64,000 bases of DNA, taken from positions 10,172,130 through 10,236,129 of the forward strand of contig NC_066835.1 of the NCBI RefSeq assembly GCF_001640805.2, given 5' to 3'. The notes under the pieces were generated by a model, which saw only the letters and a program-made list of their open reading frames with translations, did no database searches and was not told the DNA's origin. Source of the DNA: Lates calcarifer. Lineage: Eukaryota; Chordata; Actinopteri; Centropomidae. Position 1 is the stretch's first letter. Every line of letters begins with the position of its first letter. Positions 49,983 to 62,361 of this stretch are shown here, piece by piece. Position numbers and translations under genes: made by a program.

Positions 49983-51030
49983 GTATCTCTTATGTGCTCT
50001 TAAAAAAAAACAGGGGGTAGACCCTTGTTGTAACCCGTTTACACCAAAGGCTAAAGGGTAAACTAAAGAGAGTAACTTTGGTTTCCAAGCCCGTGTGGGA
50101 AGGGTTAGAGTTTGCCCACCAACACAACTATTGCTGGGCTGTTTGGAATGGCACTCCTGGAATCCTGAATCTAGCGACTGGGAGCGCTGGGCTGGTTATT
50201 TCAACTATTAATCAGGGTTATTGCATCCTCTGCTGAGCCTGTCAGAGGAGAATGCTTTGCTCCTTTGTCTAATTTAGCACACGCCTGTTGTAATCTCCTA
50301 AACCGGGGATTTTACTTTCAGTGGAATGTTTGAGGAATTATTCAGTATTTATCAAATGGCTAGATCACAGGAAAACCCATCTTTGTTCTGTGGTGGTGCT
50401 TGTGGCATTACAAGCTGGTTTACATGCCAATATCCTTCTCCATTTTGGATTTTTTTTCCTAAAATTACAATCATACATTTATATGATAAATATAAAACTA
50501 TTTGATATTCATACTACTTGATGTTAAAACTTTTGTATTTGAATTTATTTACTTATTTTTTGGCCCTCTCCAGTGGGGAGATTTCACAAATATGCTGTAA
50601 ATATGATGTTAACACTGTTGCATTTTTGTACATGCATGTGTAAATGATTTTAACACTGTGCAAGTCACCAATGAAGATATTTGTAATTATAATCTAAAAT
50701 GGGACTCATCAGTTGTTGTTTACATTGAATAGGCACATTTGCCTAAAACTTGTACACAAAGACGTACTGACAATACATATTGTCAAGGCTTTCAATTTTC
50801 TTTTAATATTTTCTTTGGATATGTATTTGTGAATGGTTCTCTCTTTTCATCTTTTTGTTAAGAGCAGGAATTTAAATATATTTACTGCATTTTTCTACTG
50901 CCTGATTACCTACCTGTTGTCCATTAGCTGTTTAATGTACAGTGTGTGTTTAAATCCTGAAATACCTCACATTTGTATTCCACCTACATCTTAATTCTCT
51001 GAAATAAAACCTTTTCAGTCTGTGAACCTG
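49983..51030 (+). other. C18orf21: C18orf21 3'UTR with polyadenylation signal
   Basis: AT-rich, about 1.05 kb from the stop codon. AATAAA at 51,003-51,008 followed by a TG-rich stretch (CTGTGAACCTGTGCTGTT) makes a likely cleavage site near 51,025. Confidence 0.65.
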
Positions 51031-51369
51031 TGCTGTTTATTTTTACTTTCTGAAAATGTCTGAAATAAGTGCTTTTCAAATGTCTTGTATTGCAACTTCA
51101 AGACTGCAGATTTAATAGCTATATCTAAGCAGTTATGTGTGTAAAATATCCCAAGAATATAAAGAAGTATTAAGGAGTCTTTACATTTCACCTTGTTAAT
51201 CTTTAAACTTCACAACTGAGAAACTAGAACTGGTTTACCTAAGATAAAATATCAATCATTGTATATAGTAAATAAGTAAAGAAAATATAGCCTTCCTGTA
51301 TCAACGAATAAAATAAAAATGGAGCAAATGAATGTACTTAGCCAGAAACCCCTAACAGACATCCTGTGT

Positions 51370-51577
51370 TACTGTCCAATGTCCTGCAGGTGGCGCTGGA
51401 CTTTCACTAACCAACCCGGCTGCACAGGAAGTACAGCAGCACCACAGCAATGTTTGCTAGTTAGCAGCTGGTTAGCACGTTAGCCCGGGTGCTTTTTCTC
51501 TGAATAGCGAATTAAATTATCCCTGAATGCAGTATAATTTATAAGTTAATGGTCTTCCGGGGCCACAGCTCGTCGAT
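51370..51577 (+). promoter_or_regulatory. rp9: RP9 promoter and 5'UTR
   Basis: The gap between the C18orf21 poly(A) site and the RP9 ATG is only about 550 bp, so the RP9 promoter must lie here. It includes GTTAGCAGCTGGTTAGCACG-type repeat sequence near 51,455-51,485 and CCGG/CCGGGG sites. No TATA box was noticed. Confidence 0.45.
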
Positions 51578-51723
51578 ATGTCTGATAGAAAGCGAACAAG
51601 AGAGAAGGAAGACAGACGAGACCACAAGAGACACAAGTCGTCCAAACAGGATTTGGAGAAACTCAAAACACAAACGAAAAAACTCAACCAAGAAGTCCAA
51701 AAATTGAAACACGTCGAGACATT
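51578..51723 (+). CDS. rp9: RP9 exon 1
   Basis: Starts MSDRKRTREKEDRRDHKRHK and ends QKLKHVET plus TT of Phe49 (human LKHLESF). The donor is CATT|GTGAGC. The charged Lys/Gln/Leu pattern suggests a coiled helix. Confidence 0.92.
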
Positions 51724-54700
51724 GTGAGCGAGAGCTTCTCTGTGTAGGCTTGCAAACTTGTGCATGAATTATGAATGTGACTAAATCGACCAGTCTTTTT
51801 TTTCTAACTGGGAGCGTCTCACACGTGTACCTGTGCTTGTTAAGTTATGGCGTGATCAGATAAGTTTTAAATTCTTTCTTCTATAGTAATAGGGGAATTA
51901 TTTTCAGGTTAACTCTCAACTTTCCTTTTTGCAGCTATGAGAAGCCTCCACCAGGACTCATAAAGGTAATGGACTCAAACGCAATAGACAACCAGTGAAT
52001 GTGGAAATGATGAAATAAACAGATATTATATTGGACTTAGTGTCAATACATGTGACACTTATTTGCATGTTCAAAAATGATGACAGTGACATTTGCTGTT
52101 GCAGGAGAAGGAAGAAAAACCAGAGGACTGTATTCCTGCTGAACCAGGAAATGAAGAAGCCAGGAGCTTCCTGGCACATGCCCCCACCAGAGGCCTTTGG
52201 ATGCCTCTGGGGAAGGAAGTGAAGGTGATGCAGTGTGAGTACAATTACACTGTTTCAGCAGAGTTCAAAACATGCTGCTTGCATAGATTCACTCCTTAGC
52301 TGGATTTCTCTCAAACCCCCGGGACATTTCACAGAGCTGTAGAAGTGAGGAGTGGATGTCAAGGGGTGAAGCTCATCTTTAATGAAACACTTGTAAAATA
52401 CGAGGAGACTTGTCACATTACAGCCCCTTGCTGTCAGAACATGGGGGCATAAGAGACAGGCGCACCACAGTAGTCAAGATTTCCCTTCAGTGGACTTTGA
52501 TGTGAATTTTTGCAGCTCTCTTTAATCCTTGGATACTAAATTTTTTCATCTTTAAACTCTTTTTTACAATGTTATGTTACTCTGAAATATGTGTACCTGT
52601 TCTTAGATGACTACTGCATAGCACAGAGGGTGTCTACAAATCCTGAAAATTATTCACTGGAATTTATGTAGGTCCAATGCCTTAATGATTTTTAATGTGG
52701 TTACATAACGGTTCTACACCTTAAATTCAACACTAGAACTCTAGAAATTGTTGCTGAAACAGTTATGTATGGTGTCATCTGACAGACTCACAACTGTATT
52801 TCTCATATTCCTTAATTTATCAAGTTCTAATTGACGCTTAAAGTCTCAAATCTTTGTTGCGACATCTCGGAGGAACCCTGTATACAAATAAAGTTTATAA
52901 TTAGTTGTAGAAGTAACAGTGGCACTTAGAGCTCAAGAACTGCAGGTGGGAGTAAATCTCCATCTTGAGTGGGTAGCAGTCTTAGGTGATAAATGTAATC
53001 ACAAGAACTTGACATTTAACACTGTGAGCATTGTGTTTTTCTGATGAACATGACGGACTAGAGATTAATAATGCTGTTGTGGAGATTACCTTCTGTCCCT
53101 TTGGTCAGACAAAGACTGTCATTATATTCAGTGTCCATTCATTCCTTCGTCCCACTCATTTTCATGCTGTGTGAACAGCTAGGGACTTAAGGAGTCAGTA
53201 CGCACACACAGATAACACACACACTCAGGCCCTGTCCACAAGCTGGCATTTGTTCTGCAGAATCTGAGCATGTCTTGCTTTGCCTAGTCCTTTGAGAAAA
53301 TGTTTGAATATGTCATCCTGTTCTGAGGAACGGAGAGACTGTGAATGATACGGGCATAGAAGAACTGAGTAAACAATTTTGCGCACAGCTACTTCAACCG
53401 GATAAACAGAATTTGTGTGGTCTCGCTTTTACAAAGACTCAAGTTATTCATGGCAGCCCCACTGCCACTTAAAGTGTAGAACATTAAAACACTGTGAAGC
53501 CTCACTTCTTTTCACTGAAGAAGAAATGACTATGAATTCGAGATGGTCTGTCGTCACATCTTTACATGAGCGCGGCTTTTTGAGTGTGTGATTCCAAGTT
53601 GCTTCTGTTGGTATTTAAATCACACAAAGTAAAAAACACTTTTTCCTTTACTCAAAATGAATGTGTTTTTGTGGGGATCAGAAAGAACCTACAGCTTCTC
53701 CCTTAGCCTTTCAGTTGTCATATGATTGTGTGTCAATGCATTATGGCAATTGAACTTAATTGTCAAAACTGCATATATTCTGTTTGCTAAAGAAGGCCAT
53801 GGAACTCAGTTGAAAGTTCCAAAAAGAGCTAGTAAGGTCAAGAATATACACTCATCCTCAGTTTTTAATTTGTTTCATCGTAGATATACCCTCATGGAGC
53901 TGGCATGTCCACAGACATATTGATATTTGTTTCCTTTTTTCTCAGGCTGGAGATGCAAGCGCTATGGTCACAGGACAGGAGACAGGGAGTGTCCTTTCTT
54001 CATCAAAGGAAACCAGAAACTGGAGCAGTTCAGAGTGGTGAGTTTGTCAGCTGTTCATGAAAATGGCCCACCCGTAGTTATTTAGAAAAGATTTCAAATA
54101 ATGGTCAAACAGTCTAGGCTGGGTTGTGGCAAGGTGTGACAGAGACAAAAGTCTGTGTCCGAGACCTTGTGTGGAGGTTAAAGACAGGGTTGGGTCAGGT
54201 TTAGTTTACACCGAGGAACATGTGGGCTGCAGGCCTCCTCACACAGCCTGTTCCAGTGTGCCTGTAATGGAACAATACCTACTGCAGGAGCACACAGTCT
54301 CTGCACTGATTACCATAAATGCAACTGTTTCATATTTTCCTTGCTTGTATTGTCATAGGGAGGTTTTAAAAAGTGCTGACATGACACTAAAATCAGGCAG
54401 TGGTTGGCATGTGTCGGGGCAATTTCCTGGATCTAGCATGAATAGTATGCTTATTGTAAGTGGATATGATTTTTCTCTCTTCTCTTCATAGTAGGTGATA
54501 ACAGATGTTATATTATTCTCTTAGGCTCACGAAGACCCAATGTACGACATAATTCGGGAAAACAAAAGGAATGAAAAAGAAACCAGGTATATGCATTCTT
54601 TTTTTTCTTGACTCACTTAAGCTGACTCATTCAACACTCACTCAAGTGTTTACATCCCTTTCTATAAGGATGTGATTTTATTTCCTTTACTTATTACTGA

Positions 54701-56892
54701 AATAGAGCAAAATGACACATTAGCCTGTTCTGAGGCTGCACTCAGGCAATTGACTTTTTTTCCCTCAGATGACCTGGAAATTCTCTCATGGTGGCTGGTT
54801 CTTTGTGCCTGTTTCTAGCAAATAGTGTTTGACACCAGGATGTTTGAATTTGAGGTTTGCTCACCATGACAGCTCACTGCCAGGTGTGTGTGTGTGTGCG
54901 CGCGCACATGCAAAGGAGCTGCCCGCGCACTTTGTGTGTGTTTTTGCATGCATTACAAAAAGGTTATTCAAAGGCCAGTTTTGAAGTCTGTCTTTGAAGT
55001 CTCAGTTGTGTGTCTGTGCTACATTAATTTTGGCATCTTCTTTGAAAGGGAAGTGAAACAGACCGACCTCTCCCACTGAGCTCAGTTTCCAATTGCCTAT
55101 ACAGTATTGTGTCTCGAGTTGTGCTTGAGATGGCAGCCTCTTATCTCGAAGTGACACAACATTTTCTGACCTGCATCCCCAAAAAGACTTATTTTGAAAT
55201 GGTCATCTTATCTTTAATACATTTTTCTTCTTTTTCTTCTTTTGTTTTTATGCTGCAAATTACAACATATATTGTTTGTTAACAATTATTGATGTGGTAA
55301 TTGTGTCGGGTGTTGAAGATTTGGCTTCCATTTCTGTTTTTTACAGTCTGTGCCTTTAGTAAAGCCTTAGAAAAGAGTACGGTCTAGACCTGCTCTATAT
55401 GTACAGCGTCTCGAGATAACTTCTGTTGTGAATTGGCGCTATATAAATAAAATTTGACTTGACTTGACTTGACTAGTGTAAAGATGTGTTTTTGTGAATT
55501 TGATTCCTGATGAAGGTACATTACTGAGTGCTGCCAGAGCACAGGAATTTTACTTTTGCCTTTCAAAAGTGCATTTGAGGAAACACAAGTCCTTGAGCTG
55601 AGAGAAGATTGAGCTCTAGGTCATGGAGTGCTTTGATGATGGAGTTTGCTTTGAGGACTTGAGGTACACTTTAAGGAGTAGCGTGACATCCCGAGTGTTC
55701 AGATGATCATTCTGCTCAGAGTGATCTTACCCACTGTAATGAGGCCTGATGGACATTTCACAAGAGCATGTCAACCTTTTCTTCTCAGAGAATCATTTTC
55801 ATGGCTAAATAGTTTCTGAATGTCTCCAAAAATTGTACATCTCTGAGATCATCGCTGTTGTTGTGGGAGCTCGCTTTTCCCAGCTAATTTGAGGGCATGT
55901 TTTCCTGCTCCAGTCCTTTGCATCAAATATTTCTTTTTTCCCCTTTTCCTTTCAACAAATGTTCTATATTTCTTTGAGCAGTGTGTTGCCTGTTTCCTAA
56001 TTCTGTTATGAGCTGACGTTGTAATCTTCCTTCTTGGCACCATATTCAGCAATGACAAGGAGATACATTCATCTGATCTAGTTAGGGAGCAGTTGAAGTC
56101 ACCTGTAGTGTCTTCTGCTACTTGCCAGATGTTTAAATAACTACATTTGTTACTAAGTTGCCTCCTGGCTGGTCAAAACAATGCAGAATATGAAGGTTCA
56201 GTTACTTTAAAGAATGAGTGTGCATCAATGATCAAATGATGATTTTAATCTGATTTAATGACTGTGAAATCGCTGTTTAATTGTCCCCCTCTGTTAAGGT
56301 TTAAGTGAAAGATAAGCAACAATGGTTGCTCCTACTGTGTTGGTACTTGTTCGATTTAAAAGCCATCTGAGCTGGAGCCTTGTATTTAAGTGACAGGATG
56401 ACCTCATTATCCAAGCGTGTCCTGAAAATCCTGCAGTTTTAATAGGTACTTGGGCACCGTTGCCAATTACTGGAATATGTGTACCACAAGTAGGCACATG
56501 GCGAACTCCACAGTCCGGAAATGTCGGCACTAGGAACAAAGACGGTAACTTGCTCAAGGACACTTCAGATGCTTGCCAACCCAGGCATCTGAGCCTGCAT
56601 CAGTTGTGTTTTTTTTTTTTTTTTTTTTGTCCCCCCTGCACTCTAATCCCTCCTCCTCTCCTCCCTGCCCTTCCTGTCTCTAGGATCCAGCAGCTGCAGC
56701 AGCTGCTTCCAGGACACCACCTCCTCCTCATCCTCCTCCGATACAGACAGCTCCTCCTCCTCTTCCTCTGACCACCATCGCAGCAAGAAGCGGAAAAAGA
56801 GGAAGGACAAAAAGAAGAAAGACAAGAAGAAGAGAAAGAGGAAGCGAAAGCACAAGTCCTCCAAAACCAGTGCCAGCTCAGATTCAGATTGA
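51578..56892 (+). CDS. rp9: RP9 / PAP-1 (retinitis pigmentosa 9 protein), six exons, apparent frame disruption in exon 6
   Basis: Exons are 51578-51723, 51935-51965, 52105-52234, 53946-54037, 54525-54586 and 56684-56892. RP9 is a nuclear PIM1-associated protein linked to pre-mRNA splicing; human mutations have been tied to retinitis pigmentosa. Residues 1-49 form a charged helix. EKPPPGLIK (51-59) and FLAHAPTRGLWMPLGKEVKV lead into a CCHC-type zinc knuckle C103, C106, H111, C118 (CWRCKRYGH...ECPFF), then HEDPMYDII. The tail frame of exon 6 is a Ser-rich stretch followed by a Lys/Arg-rich stretch ending SASSDSD, like the human tail. However, the conserved RIQQLQQLL start and this tail are in different frames. 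Direct splicing would stop at 56,771 (182 residues), whereas the tail frame would give about 221, the human length. Confidence 0.9.
51935..51965 (+). CDS. rp9: RP9 exon 2
   Basis: 31 nt, acceptor TTTGCAG|C, donor AAAG|GTAATG. It encodes YEKPPPGLIK, matching the human protein exactly. Confidence 0.95.
52105..52234 (+). CDS. rp9: RP9 exon 3
   Basis: 130 nt, acceptor TTGCAG|GAG, donor CAGT|GTGAGT. It encodes EKEEKPEDCIPAEPGNE through GLWMPLGKEVKVMQ and the first base of Cys103. Confidence 0.95.
52235..53945 (+). other. RP9 intron 3 (1.7 kb)
   Basis: AT-rich intron; no gene or clear repeat recognised. Confidence 0.75.
53946..54037 (+). CDS. rp9: RP9 exon 4 (zinc knuckle)
   Basis: 92 nt, acceptor TCTCAG|GC, donor AGTG|GTGAGT. 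It encodes CWRCKRYGHRTGDRECPFF through KLEQFRV; the Cys/His ligands match human spacing (C-x2-C-x4-H-x6-C). Confidence 0.95.
54038..54524 (+). other. RP9 intron 4 (0.49 kb)
   Basis: Contains a 121-codon open frame (54,126-54,491) without family similarity, considered chance. Confidence 0.75.
54525..54586 (+). CDS. rp9: RP9 exon 5
   Basis: 62 nt, acceptor TCTTAG|GCT, donor CCAG|GTATAT. It encodes AHEDPMYDIIRENKRNEKET plus AG of Arg154. Confidence 0.94.
54587..56683 (+). other. RP9 intron 5 (2.1 kb)
   Basis: Contains a GT/CG tract at about 54,884-54,905, a retroelement 3' end at 55,370-55,475, and a 20-nt T run at 56,609-56,628 followed by a CT-rich tract into the exon 6 acceptor. Confidence 0.8.
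55370..55475 (+). mobile_element. 3' end of a fish non-LTR retroelement with TTGAC tail
   Basis: TCTAGACCTGCTCTATATGT, then AGCGTCTCGAGATAACTTC, then GGCGCTATATAAATAAA, ending in four TTGAC repeats (55,454-55,474). I recall this as a recurrent 3' terminus of teleost LINE/SINE-type elements, which end in short tandem ATTGA/TTGAC repeats. The 5' limit is not defined. Confidence 0.6.
56684..56892 (+). CDS. rp9: RP9 exon 6 (Ser-rich and basic tail; frame problem)
   Basis: The acceptor CTCTAG|G completes Arg154, then IQQLQQLL follows, as in human. From GCTTCCAGGAC on, the human-like tail (QDTTSSSSSSDTD..., then Lys/Arg-rich, ending SASSDSD and TGA at 56,890-56,892) reads one base out of this frame. 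Either a 1-nt insertion exists in this sequence, or a second acceptor AG at 56,689-56,690 is used, which restores the tail frame but changes the conserved leucine-rich residues. Confidence 0.85.
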
Positions 56893-57680
56893 GTGTCTGG
56901 AACATGCTGATGTGTATGCTTGGTAAATTACATACTGTGAACGTAGGAAGAGACTGCTGAATGAAGTAGCAGCAGAGGTAGATCTTACACAGTAGTGAAG
57001 TGTGTTCCTCAGAGTGTACCAGTAAGAACTAAACTCTGGAGACCTCCATAAGCCTTTTCTCTGCAGGGTGAAAACTCTGAAACTGTATATCCGCTTCGCA
57101 TGACTTCCTCCAGCCGTCTGATTTGCTCCAGGGTGACGACTTGCATTTAGATCATACAGCACAGGCTCATATGGAATAGCTACTTAAGTGTGTGTACGTG
57201 TGCCTTGGCGCATATGTGTGTCAAAAAGCATTAGCTGTGTGGGTAATGAATCTAAAGTGATGTGAATTGAGCCCGCTGGAGTAAAAGATAATGTTCTTTT
57301 ATGGGGTCTAATAAGAAGATAGCATGTCAGCAAATAGCGTGTCATTAAGAGATTGTATTTTCCACCATAGTGTTTTTTTTATATTATCCCTGCCATCTCA
57401 CTGGTATTAAATACTTTGATTGTAGAGTGTTTTAAATGCAGAGAGGTGGAAAAAAGAATGTCTAAATTAAACGCTGGAGCACAGATAGGATTTGTTTTCC
57501 ACACAAGCCAGAATGTTTGAATGCGTATGACTGTACATAAATATTTGGAATGATTTGAGGTTGGAATATGCTTATTTGCTTTTTTTCCCCTTTTTCTTTA
57601 AAAAGCCACAGAGATGGGGAAAGAATGTATGTGAATGTGTTCCCTTATTCTGAGAATAAAGATGGCTCTTTTTCTCCAGT
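56893..57680 (+). other. rp9: RP9 3'UTR with polyadenylation signal
   Basis: About 0.78 kb after the stop. AATAAA at 57,655-57,660 is the most convincing poly(A) signal. An upstream T-rich stretch lies at 57,580-57,600. Confidence 0.6.
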
Positions 57681-60367
57681 GTTGAACCAACTCTCTGCTG
57701 TGAAAACAAAGCCATTTATCATTTTGGCCTTGATTTAATGTGTATGACGCTATTTTAATGTTGGTGACGACTTCAGAGGTTAGCACAGTGAAACTCCACA
57801 CACAGAAGTCCAATCATTAAAAAGTACACAGAACTATAGCGCCTGTGACCTTCTGAACTGCCAGATAAGATTTTTTTCTTTTCTTTTTGGTCTCAGTGTT
57901 TGTCTCTCAAAAATCATATCCAATCTTCAGTCTGTAGCTTACAAAGTGCAGCACAATCCTCCTTTTTGTGATCAAAGCCACCATCAACAACTCATCAAAT
58001 TGTGTTCTTCAACCACAAAACTGTTACATTAAAAAGTTAGCAGCTCATGTTAGTTACTTCATACAAGACTGTCTTCCCTTGAGGTCACATTTGAGGAAGT
58101 CTGGTGCTTGCCTCCTTTGCGAGCAGCACATTTTGAGAAGGAGTCCCTGTGGAAATGAACTAGAAACATTCCCTCTTCCTAATGACCCTGATAGGGAGAC
58201 AATTACAGCAGACCTACAGGGAACAAGCAAACCAGATATCCATTTAGATTTGTGTCTTAGGCTTTCTGAGTAGCTCAGATGCTGTAGGGAGTGCATATGT
58301 TTGTGTGAGAAATTACAGTTCCATCAAAGATTGACAGATTATACAGCCATGAAAGCATTTTATTTCTGATTGAGAGGAGAGCATCATCCCTCTCCTCTTT
58401 CTGACAGCTCTGTCCATCCTTTTTTCCCCCTGCTGCCTTGGACCAATAGTTTGAGCTAAATCAGCTTCATTGAAACAGTCTGTTCCACGTTGACTTTTCT
58501 TTCTCTCTCTCTCTCCCTCTCTTTTTCTCTCTCTGAGTCGAACAATGAATCTCCCAGATGAGATTCAGTCACAGGAGCAGCTCAGAGGGAGGCTGTGCCA
58601 CGTAGAGAGAATTTGTTCAGCGGAGAGTCTTTATTGAAGCACTCTGTCTTCTTGGACAAGGGACAGGTCAGATTGAGTGCCGGGCCAAAATGTGCTGATT
58701 GTCATAGAGGCTCAACATATTTGCAGAAAACTACATAATTAAATCGCTATGTCTACAGCTCTGCGCTTAACTCATGAATAACAATCATGTTTGCCAAATG
58801 AGAAAGACGCAGTAACAAGGCTTATTTTTGTTGATGTGGTATCATCTTCTCTCCAGATGTGCAAATGAGTAGAGCCAGTTCACTCAGTGGTTGTGAAACA
58901 GGATGTGTCCAAATCTGAGTGACTTACACAAGCAGGTATAAGTAACAACCTAAGCACATATATAGAAGAAACCAATCTAAAGCTAACCTTGTAAGATGCA
59001 AAACAAGAAACAAGTGTGAGTGACTCTGCATTTTATTGGATGCAGAGGTACATTGTACTGCATTGTGAGTCTGCACTTTATTGGACGCATCATGCAGTAC
59101 TTTTAAACCATATGGGCTGGCTTAAAAACGCTTTCTCTTTGCTGTCTCAGATAAAAGGATTACATCTCCTGTGATCACTCTGATGTTGTCTCGACCCCTC
59201 TGAAGCTGAAGCCATGGATGCAAAAGTCAGCATAACTTAATAATGGGAGCGAGACTGAGGAATGAATGAGTTTTTGTTTATTTTGATCAGAAAAAGAGCA
59301 ATTAGAAGTTAAGATTGAGCAGTAAAGTGGTGTCTGGAATTTATTCAACACTGTCTGAATTTCTGATGTTTAAACCACATTAGTTAGAATAATTAGAATA
59401 ATTTGACATTAGTATCTGGCCCTAGTTTGTATACTTTTAAAATGTAATCTTGTACAGATACCACCTGAAAACATGGGTGTCCTGCCTCAGTAAATTCTCA
59501 CACTGAGCGGAACAATCAGTTTGTTTTCTGTTATTTTTGGCTCTTTTCCTGCTTGCCTCCACAACCTATTTATGCAGTCAAATTAACAATTAAACTGAGT
59601 GCACAAACTGTCATTTAAACAGGCAGAGCTCTGTGTCCTATGTTTTTCACAGAGAGAGGCAGAAAGTGAGATTTATGCTGGATGTGTTGCTCCAGATTCT
59701 TTATCGGGACAGACAGGGGTCCTGTATTAATCCTCCTCCTGCTGCTCCTGCTGAGTGGAGACAAGGATGAGCTGCAGGACTGCCTGCTATACACTACTCT
59801 CTCTCTCTCTTTCTCTAACAAACAAAACACACACTCTGGGCTTTAATATCAGAACCAGTCTGTAATCACTGACAGCATTAAAGGGAAGTGGCCTTACGTG
59901 GATCAGAACTGCTGTACTCTGCAGTATAGTCCTATAGCCTGTCCTGTATCAAGGAAATCTAATCAAACTATAGCATTATGTTGTGTTGGGGTTGCTGCTT
60001 TGTTATAATCACCCTCCAGACAGTAGTGTGTATGTGTGTGGAGGGCAGAGAGAGTTCAATGACCATGAATTATTGAAATCATTGTTCCTGTTTGTTCCTG
60101 CCTTTCCCTCCTGCAAGATTGGAGGTAGTCATGCTTTTGTTCCACTCATCACAGAGAGAAAGGACATGGCATCCTCAATTGTTTGTTTGTTCAGTTATAA
60201 TTTATTGTAAATCCCCTTCTTTATCCATTAATCTGCATTTGTTGAGGAACTGTAGGCAAGGTAACTATCTTTCTCTGAGCGGTTACTAACTGAAAATGAA
60301 TGTTTAAAACACAGTTTATGGTATGTTATCTTATTTACCACATTTAGTCGCTCTTGAAACCTTCATG
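57681..60367. other. Intergenic DNA without recognised genes
   Basis: CT-rich tract at 58,498-58,535. No coding exon or RNA gene recognised. Confidence 0.65.
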
Positions 60368-60796
60368 TTAAAGGTGCCATATGAAAGGTTTTGCTATCGC
60401 TACATAATCAACATTAGCATTAACAGCCGTTTATTTACCAGCCTAGAGGAAACGTTTGAAAATTCAGTATCAAACTTAATCCCTTTATTAGCCAAGAGCT
60501 GTCTCCAGTGGTGGAAGACAACAGCATTGTCAACTCTTGTTTTGCTTCTATCACTTCTATTCTTTTACCAAAGTTAGCATGCTAACCAGCTAGCCCCAGT
60601 GTGTCGATCACATAACTGCCCTCAGTCCAACATGAGGGGATGAAGAAGTAGCACCGCCTTGAGGACATATTCTAACCTCAGTGTAAACACAATGATAGCT
60701 GAAGCTCTTGCTAAGTAAGCGGCTGTTAGTGCTAGCATTGGCTATGTAGCGATAGAAAAAAGCAAACAAACTAAAATGTACATATGGCACCTTTAA
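60368..60796. mobile_element. TTAA-flanked foldback element (MITE-like)
   Basis: The ends TTAAAGGTGCCATATG (60,368-60,383) and CATATGGCACCTTTAA (60,781-60,796) are perfect reverse complements. Inside them a longer diverged inverted repeat continues: CTATCGCTACATA near 60,395 matches the complement of TATGTAGCGATAG near 60,740, and TAACAGCCG matches CGGCTGTTA. The total is 429 bp with no coding capacity. TTAA at both edges fits insertion at TTAA, as in piggyBac-type elements, but the family is not identified. Confidence 0.75.
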
Positions 60797-61400
60797 TGTG
60801 CCCATATGTAACTATTCAACTGTGTGTCATGTGTTCAAGTCTAAACTGAACACTTGCATTGTTCACTGCATACTGTGCATTAGTTGTGGCTGGGGCCAGT
60901 TTGTTTCTGGTTTCCTCAAGAATTATTATGTGTTTTTGAAAGACTTATAATAGCTTTGGGAATTGCAGGCTTAGGAACCAATCTACTTATTCAATTTCTC
61001 TCATTTAAGGAATTTGGTCTTCATAATCAACCAACATGCCTCAGTGTGCATGCAGGCTGAGCACCGGGGGGTGGGTGACTCATTCAAACTTGTGCCTGAT
61101 TGGTGGACATTTTGAATTGTAACTGACTTGACTACAACTACTTATTACTCACAGCTCATGACAATCAAACAGACATATTTTACCCTTACGTCAAATGCTC
61201 TTGTCATTCTTAAATTCAAGTATAAAAGGGTTTTCAGACATTTTTATTGAATTTATAGTGAGAAACGAGTCCGTGGTGTGGACGAGCTTGTTAACTCAGG
61301 CCATAATAAAAGTAGCCTCCAGACTTTTATACTAAACCCTAATGAAATGTCACTAGTCTCTCATTAACTGGTGACTCTCAGGCATCCTCTGTCTGGCATC
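60797..61400. other. Intergenic DNA upstream of a putative gene start
   Basis: No gene or clear repeat recognised. A G run lies at 61,066-61,072. Confidence 0.6.
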
Positions 61401-61465
61401 ACCAGGCCTGCCAGCAGACGGCAGAAGAAAAGAGGAAGTGGAAACATCAGCGCTATCTCAACAGC

Positions 61466-61496
<31 letters not shown>

Positions 61497-61932
61497 AGGG
61501 AGGAAGAAAACACCACTGAGTGACACACACGCACACACATACATACTCACTCTCGCAACACACACACAAACTCTGGACATCAGCGCTTTTAGTGGAAGAA
61601 GTGTCCTCGCTTCGCCAGGTTTGTCAGAGCACGTTTTCTTCTCTTGCAGCAAATGTTGGTGTTGAGCGGTGTTTCGGCTTCACTTCCCTCGCGTTTTTTG
61701 TGCTAAATGTTGAGGATTCGCGATTGTTTGTGGAGATTCGCTGCGCTCTGCCTCGGCAAATCTCTTCCTCTGTTTCTCTGGCGAGATCATTTCTGTGTTT
61801 CTCTCTTCTTTCTCTGTATCTCCCTGTCTGTCTTTTTTTTTTTTTTTTTTTTTACTTTAAGAAGTGGCCTTAGCGGCTTTAGGGCGCTGTTCTTTCTATT
61901 GACATGCAGGTCTGATAAAAGCATCGCAGCTT

Positions 61933-61968
<36 letters not shown>

Positions 61969-62105
61969 GCAGAAAGACACATTGAACGAACGATGAGCGA
62001 AAACCGAAACTGCCCGTGAATCCATTCTCCGTGCAGCTTTTAAAATCTGGTTTGTGAAACAAGCGCTTAAGCTGCAAGTTGTGTGTTTGCAGCAGATTCG
62101 CCGAG

Positions 62106-62129
62106 GCTGCTGCTGCTGCTGCTGCTGCT
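62106..62129. repeat. CTG trinucleotide tract
   Basis: Eight tandem GCT/CTG units in the putative 5'UTR. The reverse strand reads as an Ala run that has no supporting gene. Confidence 0.92.
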
Positions 62130-62336
62130 CCCCGGCTTGTTTGTTCAGTGCATGTTGTTGCCTTGATGGAAATTAAAAAAGAAAAAAGTGGTGCGTTTAT
62201 AGATGCCTCCATCTCCACCACCACTGCTAATTAAAGAGCTGCTTTAACGGTGTGCGGCGTGTAACTCCAGCCCAGCGTTCTGGCCACACCGTGGGCCTGT
62301 GATCGAGAGAGAAAGGGGAGAAAGCTGGACAGACTG

Positions 62337-62360
62337 ATGCATCTTAAAGCTCTCCCATGA
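62337..62360 (+). other. Upstream ORF, 7 codons
   Basis: ATG at 62,337 reads MHLKALP and stops at 62,358-62,360, one nucleotide before the presumed main ATG (62,362). If the exon is real, this uORF would dampen or couple initiation. Confidence 0.4.
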
Positions 62361-62361
62361 G

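Noticed and set aside
56600..56905. Minus-strand Ser/Phe-rich frames over RP9 exon 6
   Set aside because: These are antisense shadows of the Lys/Arg-rich and Ser-rich RP9 tail.
61787..62224. 145-codon minus-strand frame with an Ala run and a Lys run
   Set aside because: It is antisense to CTG, CA and T tracts of the putative 5'UTR, with no conserved features.
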